DNA of 64,000 bases from Methylosinus sp. LW4 (GTDB taxonomy: Bacteria; Pseudomonadota; Alphaproteobacteria; Rhizobiales; Beijerinckiaceae): contig NZ_KB900626.1 in NCBI RefSeq assembly GCF_000379125.1, positions 126,014 to 190,013 on the forward strand, written 5' to 3'. The notes beneath the pieces were generated by a model. That model did not search any database, was not told the origin of the DNA, and saw nothing but the letters and a program-made list of their open reading frames with translations. Made by a program: the position numbers and the translations under genes. Positions 40,766-49,293 of this stretch are shown piece by piece; position 1 is the first letter of the stretch, and each line of letters opens with the position of its first letter.

Positions 40766-41932
40766 ATGCCCTCTTTCTTCTCCCGTCTCCTCGGCGCGCG
40801 CGCGCCGGAGCGCAAATCCTCGCGCGCCATGCTCTCGCTGCAGTCCATGGCCGCGCCGCAATGGACCGCGCGCAACAATGTCGCGCTCACCCGCGCCGGC
40901 TATGAGCGCAACGCGGTCTGCTATCGCGCCGTGCGCATGGTGGCGGAAGGCGCCGCCTCCGTGCCCTGGCTCGCTTATGAAGGTCGTGCGGAGACTCCCG
41001 AGCATCCGCTGCTGCGCCTGATCGAGCGCCCCAATCCTTCCGACACGAGCGTCTCCTTTCTCGAGGCGCTGATCTCCAATCTGCTGCTCTATGGCGACGC
41101 CTATGTGGAAGGCGCTTCCGTCGATGGGCTCTTGCGCGAGGCCTATTGTCTGCGTCCCGACCGGATGAGCGTCGTCGCGGGACGCAATGGCTGGCCCTCG
41201 GCCTATGTCTATTCCGTCGCCGGCGACAGCGTGCGCTATGACATTCAGGGGCGCGGCATCGAGCCGATCCTGCATATTCGCCTGTTCAATCCGCTCGACG
41301 ATATCTACGGCTTCGCGCCGCTCGCCGCCGCGCAGACGGCGGTCGACACGCATAACGCCGCGAGCTTCTGGAACAAGGCGCTGCTCGACAATAGCGCGCG
41401 GCCCTCCGGCGCGCTCGTCTATGCCGGGCCGGAGGGCGGACATCTCACCGATGAGCAGTTCGAGCGCTTGAAGCAAGAATTGGAGGAGAATTTCTCCGGC
41501 GCCTTCAACGCCGGCCGCCCGCTGCTGCTGGAAGGCGGGCTCGACTGGAAGGCGCTGTCGCTCTCGCCGAAAGACATGGATTTTTCCGAGACGAAAGCCT
41601 CCGCCGCGCGGGAGATCGCGCTCGCTTTCGGCGTGCCGCCATTGCTGATCGGCCTGCCGGGCGACAACACCTTTCGCAATTACGAGGAGGCCAATCGCGC
41701 CTTCTGGCGCCAGACGATCATTCCGCTCGTGCGGCGCTTGCAGAAGGCGTTTCACGCTTGGGCGCAGCCGGGCTTCGCGCCCTTCCGCTTCGACTATGAC
41801 GCCGATCGCATCGACGCGCTGGCGCAAGAGCGCGCGGTGGAGTGGAGCCGCATCGGCGGCGCCGCCTTTCTCACCGTCGACGAGCAGCGCGAGGCCGCGG
41901 GCTACGGCCCGATGGGCAAGCCCGCGAAATAG
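40766..41932 (+). CDS. GTA g3: portal protein (HK97 family)
   Basis: A 388-residue HK97-type portal protein. Typical segments are NAVCYRAVRMVAEGAASVPW, LLLYGDAYVEG, ILHIRLFNPLDDIYGFAPLA, and ALAFGVPPLLIGLPGDNTFR leading into YEEANRAFWRQTIIPLVRRL. The portal is the dodecameric ring at one capsid vertex through which DNA passes and to which the tail attaches. It follows the terminase by 75 bases, matching GTA order. Confidence 0.92.
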   Translation: MPSFFSRLLGARAPERKSSRAMLSLQSMAAPQWTARNNVALTRAGYERNAVCYRAVRMVAEGAASVPWLAYEGRAETPEHPLLRLIERPNPSDTSVSFLEALISNLLLYGDAYVEGASVDGLLREAYCLRPDRMSVVAGRNGWPSAYVYSVAGDSVRYDIQGRGIEPILHIRLFNPLDDIYGFAPLAAAQTAVDTHNAASFWNKALLDNSARPSGALVYAGPEGGHLTDEQFERLKQELEENFSGAFNAGRPLLLEGGLDWKALSLSPKDMDFSETKASAAREIALAFGVPPLLIGLPGDNTFRNYEEANRAFWRQTIIPLVRRLQKAFHAWAQPGFAPFRFDYDADRIDALAQERAVEWSRIGGAAFLTVDEQREAAGYGPMGKPAK

Positions 41933-41993
41933 TCGCCGGATCGGCAAAGCATCGAACGAATCCCTGCGCGCAATCGCCTCTGAAAGGCGTCCA

Positions 41994-42179
41994 ATGTCCG
42001 AGATCGTCACCTCCATTATCGAGCGCGGCGATCTCGCCCATCTCGCGCTGTTTCTCTGGGCGAGCGCCGCGACCGCCTTCGCGCTGCGCGCCTTGCGCGA
42101 GCTGGGCGCCGCGACGCGGCGGCTCGACGCCTTCGTCCGCGAGCTCGCGCGCTTCAACCGCCGTTATGGGAGCGAATGA
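41994..42179 (+). CDS. GTA g3.5: small membrane/coiled protein
   Basis: A 61-residue protein (MSEIVTSIIERGDLAHLALF, one hydrophobic helix LWASAATAFALRAL, then a basic amphipathic helix). Position between portal and prohead protease and small size match RcGTA orf3.5, of unknown function. The stop is immediately followed by the ATG of the next small gene. Confidence 0.7.
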   Translation: MSEIVTSIIERGDLAHLALFLWASAATAFALRALRELGAATRRLDAFVRELARFNRRYGSE

Positions 42180-42350
42180 ATGAGCCAGTCCGTGTCGCCT
42201 CTCCGCTTCGTGAAGCGCCGCGCGCGCAAGCCGCCGCGCCTCGAGCCCGAAGTCGTGTTCAAGACTTTTGTGCGGGCCTTGCAGCGCCTGCGTGAGCCGC
42301 AGCGCGGCGGCGGTCCCGCCGCGATCGGCGCGACGCGGGAGACGGCCTGA
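42180..42350 (+). CDS. Small basic protein between GTA g3.5 and the prohead protease
   Basis: A 56-codon frame beginning MSQSVSPLRFVKRRARKPPR and containing VVFKTFVRALQRLREPQRGG. The ATG follows the g3.5 TGA with no gap, and its TGA overlaps the protease ATG (TGATG), so it sits exactly in the translational chain. It has about 14 Lys/Arg and no known domain. A nucleic-acid or capsid scaffolding role is conceivable. It is easily missed because of its length. Confidence 0.65.
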   Translation: MSQSVSPLRFVKRRARKPPRLEPEVVFKTFVRALQRLREPQRGGGPAAIGATRETA

Positions 42351-42952
42351 TGGCGCGAGACATTCGCATTGCAAAGCCGAGGCTGGAGACGAAGCGCGCG
42401 CCGCTTCCCGCGGCGATCGGCGCCGACGGCGCCTTCGACGGATATGCGAGCCTCTTCGGCGTGCGGGACGCTTGCGGCGATATCGTCGAGCGCGGCGCCT
42501 TCGCCGCGAGCCTGCGCCGACGCGGCGCCGCAAGCGTCAAAATGCTGTGGCAGCATCGCGCCGAAGAGCCGATCGGCGTATGGACGGAGATCGCCGAAGA
42601 CGCGCGCGGATTGAAAGTGCGCGGTCGGCTCGATCTTTCGGTCGTGCGGGCGCGCGAGGCCTTGTCGCTGATCCGCGCGGGCGCGCTCGACGGCCTGTCG
42701 ATCGGCTTTCGCACGCTTCGCGCAGCCAGCGACGCCGAGAGTGGCGCGCGACGATTGCTCGAGATCGATCTCATCGAAATATCGATCGTCACCTTTCCTG
42801 CGCTCCCGCAGGCGCGCATCGCCGTCAATCCCGCTCTGGCGACGGCGCCGCGTCATGCGGCCGCGCAGCTCGCGCAAAAGCTGGCGAGGATTCGCATGCA
42901 GCTCGCCACGAGACGTTTCGAGGCGACGCTGCAGCGGCTCGCCACAGAGTAA
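42350..42952 (+). CDS. GTA g4: HK97-family prohead protease
   Basis: A 200-residue protein of the U35 serine protease family. It has FDGYASLFGVRDACGDIVER, the likely catalytic His in KMLWQHRAEEPIGVW, and the catalytic Ser in LDGLSIGFRTLRA, with VTFPALPQA near the C-terminal end of the domain. It processes the capsid protein N-terminal scaffold region during maturation. It directly precedes the capsid gene. Confidence 0.88.
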   Translation: MARDIRIAKPRLETKRAPLPAAIGADGAFDGYASLFGVRDACGDIVERGAFAASLRRRGAASVKMLWQHRAEEPIGVWTEIAEDARGLKVRGRLDLSVVRAREALSLIRAGALDGLSIGFRTLRAASDAESGARRLLEIDLIEISIVTFPALPQARIAVNPALATAPRHAAAQLAQKLARIRMQLATRRFEATLQRLATE

Positions 42953-43077
42953 GGCGCGCTCGCGGCTCGCGCCGCGCGTGAAGATCGCATCTCCAATCCC
43001 CCCTGGCGTCCGAACGTCCGCGAATAGGCCGCGGCGCTTACGCGCGCCTTCATGTCGAAAGAAAGAGGTTGTCGCCA

Positions 43078-44307
43078 ATGTCGTCTCTCGAAACCAAGAC
43101 GCTCTCCGGCGAGGAGGCGCTCGCCGATCTTCATCGCGCTTTCACGGCGTTCAAGGATGCGAACGAGGAACGCCTCGCGCAGATTGAGACGCGATTGGGC
43201 GTCGACGCGATCACCGAGGAGAAGCTGCAGCGCATCGACCGCGCCATCGACGAGACCAAGCGGCGCGTGGATCGCGTCGCGCTCGATCTCGCGCGGCCCC
43301 GACTCGCGTCGACGCCGAACGGCGATGCGCCCGCGCGCGAGCACAAATCGGCGTTTTCTCTCTATATCCGCAGCGGCGAAGCCTCCGGCCTCAAGGCGCT
43401 CGAATCCAAGGCGCTGTCCGCCGGCTCCGGCCCGGACGGCGGATATCTCGTGCCGACTCCTGCGGAGCAGGAGATATTGCATCGGCTCGCGCATTTGTCG
43501 CCTATTCGCGCCATCGCCAGCGTGCGTGAAATCTCGACGCATTCGCTGCGCAAAGCCTATTCCACGCAGGGGCCGGCTTCGGGATGGGCGGCGGAAACCG
43601 ATCCGCGAACGCAAACCGCCAGCCAGCAGATCGTCGATCTCAATTTTCCGGCGATGGAGCTCTACGCCATGCCGGCGGCGACGCAGACGCTGCTCGACGA
43701 TTCCGCGATCGATGTGGAGAAGTGGATCGCAGAAGAGGTGCAGACCGTCTTCGCCGAGCAGGAAGGCGCCGCCTTCGTGAACGGCAATGGAACCGACAAG
43801 CCGAAGGGCTTTCTCGCTTACGCCACGGTCGCGGACGCGAGCTGGAGCTGGGGCAATATCGGCTATGTCGCGACTGGCGTCTCCGGCGGATTTGCGGCGA
43901 GCAATCCGTCCGACGCTCTCTTCAATCTCGTCTATGCGCTGCGCGCCGGCTATCGCCAGAACGGCAAATTCGTGCTCAACCGGCAGACGCAATCGGCCAT
44001 TCGCAAATTCAAATCGACGACCGGCGAATATCTATGGGCTCCGCCCGCGAGCCTCGATCAGCCGGCGTCGCTGCTGAACTTTCCCGTGGTCGAAGCCGAA
44101 GACATGCCCAACATGGGCGCCGACAGCCTCTCCGTCGCATTCGGCGATTTCGCGCGCGGCTATCTCGTGGTCGATCGGCTCGGCGTGCGCGTGCTGCGCG
44201 ATCCTTATTCCGCGAAGCCTTACGTGCTCTTCTACACGACCAAGCGCGTCGGCGGCGGCGTGCAGGATTTCGAGGCGATCAAGCTGCTGAAATTCGGCGT
44301 CGCCTGA
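43078..44307 (+). CDS. GTA g5: major capsid protein (HK97 fold)
   Basis: A 409-residue HK97-fold capsid protein. The N-terminal coiled-coil delta domain (about 15-85) would be removed by the protease. The mature part begins near the typical SAFSLYIRSGE and SGPDGGYLVPTPAEQEIL, then ASVREISTHSLRKAYSTQGP, AAFVNGNGTDKPKGFL and the C-terminal FYTTKRVGGGVQDFEAIKLL. Length and motifs match RcGTA g5. The start is ATG 43078 with AAAGAGG 9 bases upstream; an in-frame TTG at 43069 abuts that site. Confidence 0.93.
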   Translation: MSSLETKTLSGEEALADLHRAFTAFKDANEERLAQIETRLGVDAITEEKLQRIDRAIDETKRRVDRVALDLARPRLASTPNGDAPAREHKSAFSLYIRSGEASGLKALESKALSAGSGPDGGYLVPTPAEQEILHRLAHLSPIRAIASVREISTHSLRKAYSTQGPASGWAAETDPRTQTASQQIVDLNFPAMELYAMPAATQTLLDDSAIDVEKWIAEEVQTVFAEQEGAAFVNGNGTDKPKGFLAYATVADASWSWGNIGYVATGVSGGFAASNPSDALFNLVYALRAGYRQNGKFVLNRQTQSAIRKFKSTTGEYLWAPPASLDQPASLLNFPVVEAEDMPNMGADSLSVAFGDFARGYLVVDRLGVRVLRDPYSAKPYVLFYTTKRVGGGVQDFEAIKLLKFGVA

Positions 44308-44391
44308 TCGAACAGGCAGAAATGCGAGCGGCGCGCGACAGTGCCGCTCGCAACCGCGAAAATCGCTCGTCATTCACGAATGGACAGCCGA

Positions 44392-44973
44392 ATGATTCCC
44401 AATCTCCTGACGGCGCCGGCGCTGGAGCCGGTCTCGCTCGACGAGGCGAAGGCCTGGCTGCGGATCGATTCCACCGATGAGGATCCGTTGCTGGCGGCTT
44501 TGATCGTCTCGGCGCGCCTCACGCTCGAAGCCTACACGCGCCGCTTCTTCGTCACGCAGAGCTGGCGCATGCGGCTCGACGCCTGGCCCGCGCAGACATT
44601 GCGACGCGGCGCGCTCGCCATACCATTCGCGCCCTTTCGTAGCGTTTCCGCCATTCGCGTCTATGAGTCCGGCGACGTCGCCCGGACGCTCGACAGCGCC
44701 TCCTTTCGCGCGGCGCCGGCGCGCGACGCCGGACGCGTGGTCTTTCTCTCGCCGCCGCCGCGGCCGGGCCGGCCCTTCGACGGAATCGAGATCGATCTCG
44801 TCGCAGGCTATGGCGATAGCGCCGCCGATACGCCGGAGCCTCTGCGCCGCGCCATTCTCGCGCTCGTCGGGCATTGGCACGAGAATCGTGGCGATGCGGG
44901 CGACGCCTCCGCGCCTTTGCCGACCATCGCAATGGCTTTGGCGAAGCCGTTTCGACGCGAGCGTCTGACATGA
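44392..44973 (+). CDS. GTA g6: head-tail connector (adaptor) protein
   Basis: A 193-residue gp6-like connector: LDEAKAWLRIDSTDEDPLLA, LTLEAYTRRFFVTQSWRMRL, then VFLSPPPRPGRPFDGIEIDL, VAGYGDSAADTPEPLRRAIL and HWHENRGD. These are standard features of the phage_connect_1/gp6 family. It extends the portal ring. The start ATG 44392 is preferred; ATG 44380 is possible. The stop overlaps g7 (ATGA). Confidence 0.85.
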   Translation: MIPNLLTAPALEPVSLDEAKAWLRIDSTDEDPLLAALIVSARLTLEAYTRRFFVTQSWRMRLDAWPAQTLRRGALAIPFAPFRSVSAIRVYESGDVARTLDSASFRAAPARDAGRVVFLSPPPRPGRPFDGIEIDLVAGYGDSAADTPEPLRRAILALVGHWHENRGDAGDASAPLPTIAMALAKPFRRERLT

Positions 44974-45296
44974 ACGCGCCGAAGATCGGCGAGATGCGCC
45001 TGCGCATGAGCCTCGAGGCGCCGGTGGACATGGCGGACGACAGCGGCACGATGACGCGAAGCTATGTCGCTCTCGGCGCCATTTGGGTGAAGCTCACACC
45101 GCTGTCCGCCGAGGCGCGCTTCGTCGAGGATCGTCAGGAGATGGCGATCCAATGGATCGCGCAAGCCCGATGGCGCGGCGATGTGACGAGCGAGATGCGT
45201 CTCGTCGATGGCGCGCGCGAGCTTCGCATCGCTTCCGCCTACGACCCGGACGGCAGGCGCCGCTTTCTGCTCTGCCATTGTGAGGAGATCGCATGA
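44970..45296 (+). CDS. GTA g7: head-tail stopper/adaptor
   Basis: A 108-residue protein of the phage head-tail adaptor (SPP1 gp16-like) family: MRLRMSLEAPVDMADDSGTM, YVALGAIWVKLTPLSAEARF and IAQARWRGDVTSEMRLVD. It seals the connector until the tail is attached. The ATGA overlap with g6 indicates coupled synthesis. Confidence 0.83.
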   Translation: MNAPKIGEMRLRMSLEAPVDMADDSGTMTRSYVALGAIWVKLTPLSAEARFVEDRQEMAIQWIAQARWRGDVTSEMRLVDGARELRIASAYDPDGRRRFLLCHCEEIA

Positions 45297-45306
45297 GGCG
45301 TCGCAA

Positions 45307-45717
45307 ATGACAATCTCGCCAGTCGTCTCGCTGCGCAAAGCCATTCGTGCGCGTCTGTCGGCGGATTCCGCGCTCGTGGCTGCGCTCGGCGCGGTCAAAA
45401 TATATGACGAGGCTCCGCGCGGCGCAGCCGCGCCTTACGTGCTGCTCTCCGATGCGAAGCTGCGCGATTGGTCCACGTCGGACAGTCGCGGCGCGGAGCA
45501 GATCTTTGTGATCTCGATCGTTTCGATCGAGCGCGGAGCCGCGGAAGCGCTCACGCTCGGCCAGAGGATCGTCGATCTTCTCGACGAGGCGCCGCTCGCT
45601 CTCGAGGGACATCTCCTCATCGATCTGCGCCATCAGAGCACAGAGACGCGCCGCGAGCACAATGGCCGCTTCGCGCGCGTCGATCTCCGCTTTCGCGCGA
45701 CCACGGAAGCGCAATGA
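45307..45717 (+). CDS. GTA g8: tail terminator (DUF3168)
   Basis: A 136-residue DUF3168 protein: SLRKAIRARLSADSALVAAL, EAPRGAAAPYVLLSDAK and RGAEQIFVISIVSIERGAAE. DUF3168 members cap the head-proximal end of the tail tube. Order and size match RcGTA g8. Confidence 0.85.
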   Translation: MTISPVVSLRKAIRARLSADSALVAALGAVKIYDEAPRGAAAPYVLLSDAKLRDWSTSDSRGAEQIFVISIVSIERGAAEALTLGQRIVDLLDEAPLALEGHLLIDLRHQSTETRREHNGRFARVDLRFRATTEAQ

Positions 45718-45742
45718 CGACACCGAATTCGAAAGGCTTCAA

Positions 45743-46153
45743 ATGTCCGCACAAAAGGGAAAAGATCTGCTGCTGAAGCTCGACGATGGGAGCGGAGCCT
45801 TCGTCTCCGTCGCCGGCTTGCGCACGCGCCGCCTGTCTCTCAACGCCGAGACGGTCGAGGTCACCGACGCCGAATCGGCGGGACGATGGCGCGAGCTTCT
45901 GGACGGCGCCGGCGTGAAGCGCGCGAGCCTGGCGGGAACGGGAATCTTCAAGGATCAGGCGTCGGATACGCTCATTCGTCAGCTGTTCTTCGACGGCGTG
46001 CTTCGAGAATGGCGGATCATGGTCCCTTCGTTCGGGATCATAGCCGGCATGTTTCAAATCTCCAGTCTCGACTATCGCGGCGAGCACAACGCTGAGATGA
46101 CTTTCGACATAGCGCTCGAATCGGCGAGCGCTGTTTCGTTCACTGCGGCATGA
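45743..46153 (+). CDS. GTA g9: major tail tube protein (TP901-1 family)
   Basis: A 136-residue major tail protein: KGKDLLLKLDDGSGAFVSVA, LSLNAETVEVTDAESAGRWR and SLDYRGEHNAEMTFDIALES. Hexameric rings of it form the tail tube. The start is ATG 45743 after AAAGG. Confidence 0.88.
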   Translation: MSAQKGKDLLLKLDDGSGAFVSVAGLRTRRLSLNAETVEVTDAESAGRWRELLDGAGVKRASLAGTGIFKDQASDTLIRQLFFDGVLREWRIMVPSFGIIAGMFQISSLDYRGEHNAEMTFDIALESASAVSFTAA

Positions 46154-46163
46154 GGCGATCGTC

Positions 46164-46508
46164 ATGGCCAATCATAAGCGGGGAGAAATCGAGGCGACGC
46201 TCGATGGCGAGCGCTATCGGCTCTGCCTCACGCTCGGCGCGCTCGCCGAGCTCGAGAGCGCGCATGGCGTGGGCGATCTCGTCGCGCTCGCGGAGCGTTT
46301 CGAAGGACGCCGACTCTCGGCGCGCGATCTCATCCGCATTATCGGATGTGGATTGCGCGGCGGCGGAAATGAGATGTGCGACGAGGAGGTCGCGCGCATG
46401 ACGGTCGCCGGAGGCCTCGGCGATTATGTGAAGATCGCGGCCGATCTTCTGTCCGCGACATTCGGCGAAAGCGCAAACCCTCCGCCGCCGGGGAGCGCGA
46501 GCGGGTGA
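46164..46508 (+). CDS. GTA g10: tail assembly protein (GTA-gp10 family)
   Basis: A 114-residue protein of the GTA-specific gp10 family: RGEIEATLDGERYRLCLTLG, ALAELESAHGVGDLVALAER and IIGCGLRGGGNEMCDEEVAR. It probably acts as a chaperone for the tape measure protein together with the next gene product. The stop overlaps the GTG start of g10.1. Confidence 0.87.
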   Translation: MANHKRGEIEATLDGERYRLCLTLGALAELESAHGVGDLVALAERFEGRRLSARDLIRIIGCGLRGGGNEMCDEEVARMTVAGGLGDYVKIAADLLSATFGESANPPPPGSASG

Positions 46509-46708
46509 CGCCGCAGCCCTTTCCATGGGGCCGAGCAATGGCGTTCGGCCTCGGCGCGCTACGTCTGCCGCCGCGTGACTTCTGGTCGATGACGCCCCGC
46601 GAATTGGCTTGCGCCGCGGAAGGCCTCTATGGCCGCGCGGCGATAGCGCCGTCACGCGACGCTCTGGCGGAGCTGATGCGCGCATTTCCTGACGGAGATC
46701 AAACGTGA
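46505..46708 (+). CDS. GTA g10.1: tail assembly chaperone (rcc01693-like)
   Basis: A 67-residue protein: FPWGRAMAFGLGALRLPPRD, FWSMTPRELACAAEGLYG. The P-x-D-F-W-x-M-T-P-R-E-L block is the family signature. The start is GTG 46505, chosen because of the GTGA overlap with g10; the 3' end overlaps g11 the same way. Confidence 0.82.
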   Translation: MTPQPFPWGRAMAFGLGALRLPPRDFWSMTPRELACAAEGLYGRAAIAPSRDALAELMRAFPDGDQT

Positions 46709-47289
46709 GCGATGCGACGACCACTGACAGCGGCTCCCAATCATCGTTCGATCAGCCTTTTCAGGCGCTCGATCTGAAGACGACGAGGACGCTGCTCGAG
46801 GACATAAATTCGGTCGCCGCTTCGGCGACGAAGACCTTGTCGAGCGGGCTGGCGAGCGCGGCGGTGAATGGCAAGAGCTTCGATTCCACTCTCGTTTCGA
46901 TCGCGCGCTCTTTGGCCAAGCTCGGCGTCAACGCCGGCGCGCAGGCTCTGACGCAGGGCGCCACGAGCGGATTGAGTGCGCTGATCTCCGGCGCATTGGG
47001 CGGCGGCGGTTCTGTGGCGCCGTTCGCGGATGGCGGCGTCGTCGCCAGCCCCACATTCTTCGCCGCGAATGGCGCTGTGGGCCTCATGGGCGAGCGCGGC
47101 GCCGAGGCGATCATGCCGCTCGCGCGCGGGCCGGATGGTCGACTGGGCGTCGCGATGCAGGGCGCCGGAGATCCGGTTGCGGTGACGGTTAATATCGCGG
47201 CGCAGGATGTCGACAGCTTCCGCCGTTCCGAAGGCCAGATCACTGCAGCCTTGGCCCGTGCGGTGGCGCGCGGTCGGCGCAATATTTGA
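46705..47289 (+). CDS. GTA g11: short tail tape measure protein
   Basis: A 194-residue protein with an amphipathic N-terminal half (FQALDLKTTRTLLEDINSVA, SLAKLGVNAGAQALTQGATS), a Gly-rich segment (LISGALGGGGSVAPFADGGV) and the family motif FFAANGAVGLMGERGAEAIM followed by PLARGPDGRLGV. The length is close to the GTA tape measure and far below most siphophages, predicting a short tail. The start is GTG 46705 with GTGA coupling. Confidence 0.85.
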   Translation: MSDATTTDSGSQSSFDQPFQALDLKTTRTLLEDINSVAASATKTLSSGLASAAVNGKSFDSTLVSIARSLAKLGVNAGAQALTQGATSGLSALISGALGGGGSVAPFADGGVVASPTFFAANGAVGLMGERGAEAIMPLARGPDGRLGVAMQGAGDPVAVTVNIAAQDVDSFRRSEGQITAALARAVARGRRNI

Positions 47290-47299
47290 GGAGAGCGCG

Positions 47300-47938
47300 A
47301 TGGTCGATTTTCACGAGACGCGCTTTCCGCTCGACGTGTCGCTGAATGGACGCGGCGGGCCGGAGCGGCGCACCGATATCGTCACGCTCGGCTCCAATCG
47401 TGAGGCGCGCAATGCGCGATGGGCGCAATCGCGTCGACGCTATGAGGCGGGCTATGGCGTCAAATCACTCGCGCAGCTCGCGGCAGTCGTCGAATTTTTC
47501 GAGGAGCGGCGCGGGCGGCTGTTCGGCTTTCGCTGGCGCGATCGCGCGGACTTTTCCTCTGCGCATACGGGGCCGATTTCGCCGCTCGACCAGAGCCTCG
47601 GCGCCGGCGATGGCGCGCAGGCGCAATTTCAGCTGCGCAAGACCTATGGCGGGAGCTTCGCGCCCTATGCGCGGACGATAGCCAAGCCGGTGGCGGAGAG
47701 CGTGCGCGTCGCGGTCGCCGGCGTCGAGAAGACGAGAGGCGTCGATTTCGACGTCGATGCGACGAGCGGAATCGTGAGCTTCTCGCTCTCGGCCGTTCCA
47801 GGGGCCGGCGCCGCGGTCACGGCAGGCTTTCTCTTCGATGTGCCGGCGCGTTTCGACACGGATTATCTCGAGATCGACGTCTCGTCCTTCGAGGCCGGCG
47901 CCATCCCGAAAATTCCGATCATCGAGCTCATTCTTTGA
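47300..47938 (+). CDS. GTA g12: distal tail protein (DUF2460)
   Basis: A 212-residue DUF2460 protein: FHETRFPLDVSLNGRGGPER, AVVEFFEERRGRLFGFRWRD, then FQLRKTYGG and FDTDYLEIDVSSFEAGAIPK. It links the tail tube to the baseplate hub. It follows the tape measure gene by 10 bases. Confidence 0.9.
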   Translation: MVDFHETRFPLDVSLNGRGGPERRTDIVTLGSNREARNARWAQSRRRYEAGYGVKSLAQLAAVVEFFEERRGRLFGFRWRDRADFSSAHTGPISPLDQSLGAGDGAQAQFQLRKTYGGSFAPYARTIAKPVAESVRVAVAGVEKTRGVDFDVDATSGIVSFSLSAVPGAGAAVTAGFLFDVPARFDTDYLEIDVSSFEAGAIPKIPIIELIL

Positions 47939-47953
47939 GAGAGAGGGGCATCG

Positions 47954-48844
47954 ATGCGTAAGGCTTCATCGGCGATGCGAGAATCGCTCGACGCTTCGGC
48001 GTCGACCTTGTGCAACTGCTGGCGCCTCGCCCGCAAGGATGGCCAAGTGATGGGATTCACCGATCATGATCGCGATCTCGTCTTCGGCGGCGTGACCTAT
48101 CGCGCCGCGACTGGGCTGGTCGCGACGCAGATAGAGGGAAGCGTCGGTCTGGCGTCGGGCGGCGGCGAGGTGATCGGGGCGTTGCAATCGGACGGGCTCG
48201 TCGAGAGCGATCTCGCCACCGGGCGCTATGACGGCGCCGGCGTCGAAATTTGGCTCGTCGATTGGAGCAATGTCGAGAATCGTCTGCTCATCGACGCGAC
48301 GACGATTGGCGAGGTGACGCGCAGCGAATTCGCGTTTCGGGCGGAGCTGCGCTCGCTGGCGCATTTCTTCGATGAGACGCGTGGCGACAGCTATCAGAAA
48401 GGCTGCTCCGCAGATCTCGGCGATGCGCGGTGCAAGGTCGATCTCTCCGCCTCCTCCTATCATACGACGGGCGTCGTGCTGGCGGCGACGCAAGGCGCGA
48501 TCGTCGCGGCGCTCGCGGAGGCTTTCGACGATGAGTTTTTCACGGGAGGCTCATTGACCGTCACGAGCGGCGCCGAAGCAGGCGCCGGCGGCGCGATCAA
48601 ATCGCATCGCCGCTTCGGCGAGACTGCGCGTCTCGCATTATGGTCACAGCTCGCGGACGGGATGGTTGCCGGCGACAGCTTCACGCTCGTCGCCGGCTGC
48701 GACAAGAGCGCGGCGAGCTGCCGATCGAAATTTTCCAATATCGTCAATTTCAGAGGCTTTCCGCATATGCCGGGCAATGATCTCGTCATCTCCTATCCGA
48801 GCTCGCTCGCGCCGACGATGGATGGCGGGAGCTTCTTTCGATGA
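47954..48844 (+). CDS. GTA g13: baseplate hub protein (DUF2163)
   Basis: A 296-residue DUF2163 protein: CNCWRLARKDGQVMGFTDHD, LVFGGVTYRAATGLVATQIE, YQKGCSADLGDARCKVDLSA and VAGCDKSAASCRSKFSNIVN, plus FRGFPHMPGNDLVISYPS. Six cysteines cluster as three pairs. The RcGTA hub is reported to hold an iron-sulfur cluster, so these may be ligands. The stop overlaps the g14 start (ATGA). Confidence 0.9.
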   Translation: MRKASSAMRESLDASASTLCNCWRLARKDGQVMGFTDHDRDLVFGGVTYRAATGLVATQIEGSVGLASGGGEVIGALQSDGLVESDLATGRYDGAGVEIWLVDWSNVENRLLIDATTIGEVTRSEFAFRAELRSLAHFFDETRGDSYQKGCSADLGDARCKVDLSASSYHTTGVVLAATQGAIVAALAEAFDDEFFTGGSLTVTSGAEAGAGGAIKSHRRFGETARLALWSQLADGMVAGDSFTLVAGCDKSAASCRSKFSNIVNFRGFPHMPGNDLVISYPSSLAPTMDGGSFFR

Positions 48845-49278
48845 GCGAGGTCACGCGCGCGGCGATCCTCCGTGAGGCGCGGCTGTGGATCGGCACGCCC
48901 TATCGGCATCAGGCGTCGCTCATTCATGTCGGCTGCGATTGTCTCGGTCTCGTGCGCGGCGTGTGGCGCGCTGTCGTGGGGCCGGAGCCGGAGACGGCGC
49001 CGCCCTATTCGCCGGATTGGGCGGAGGCGCAGGGCGAGGAGACTTTGGCGCTCGCCGCGCATCGCCATTTCGATGTCGTCGAGATGGACTCGTTTCGCGC
49101 CGGCGATGTGCTTTTGTTTCGCTTTCGCGATCATTCGCCGGCCAAGCACCTCGGGATCGCCGCCAGCGCGACGCATATGGTGCATGCGCATGGCGGCGCC
49201 TGCGTCGCAGAGGCGCCGATCGGCCTATGGCGCAAGAAATTGGCGGGGGCGTTCGCCTTCCCCGGCGTGATTGATTGA
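48841..49278 (+). CDS. GTA g14: NlpC/P60 peptidase
   Basis: A 145-residue cysteine peptidase: AILREARLWIGTPYRHQAS, catalytic Cys in VGCDCLGLVRGVWR and catalytic His in KHLGIAASATHM. In GTAs it is a baseplate peptidoglycan hydrolase that lets the tail pass the recipient's cell wall. It is followed 15 bases later by the megatron gene. Confidence 0.9.
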   Translation: MSEVTRAAILREARLWIGTPYRHQASLIHVGCDCLGLVRGVWRAVVGPEPETAPPYSPDWAEAQGEETLALAAHRHFDVVEMDSFRAGDVLLFRFRDHSPAKHLGIAASATHMVHAHGGACVAEAPIGLWRKKLAGAFAFPGVID

Positions 49279-49293
49279 GGCTTCGGAGGCGAG

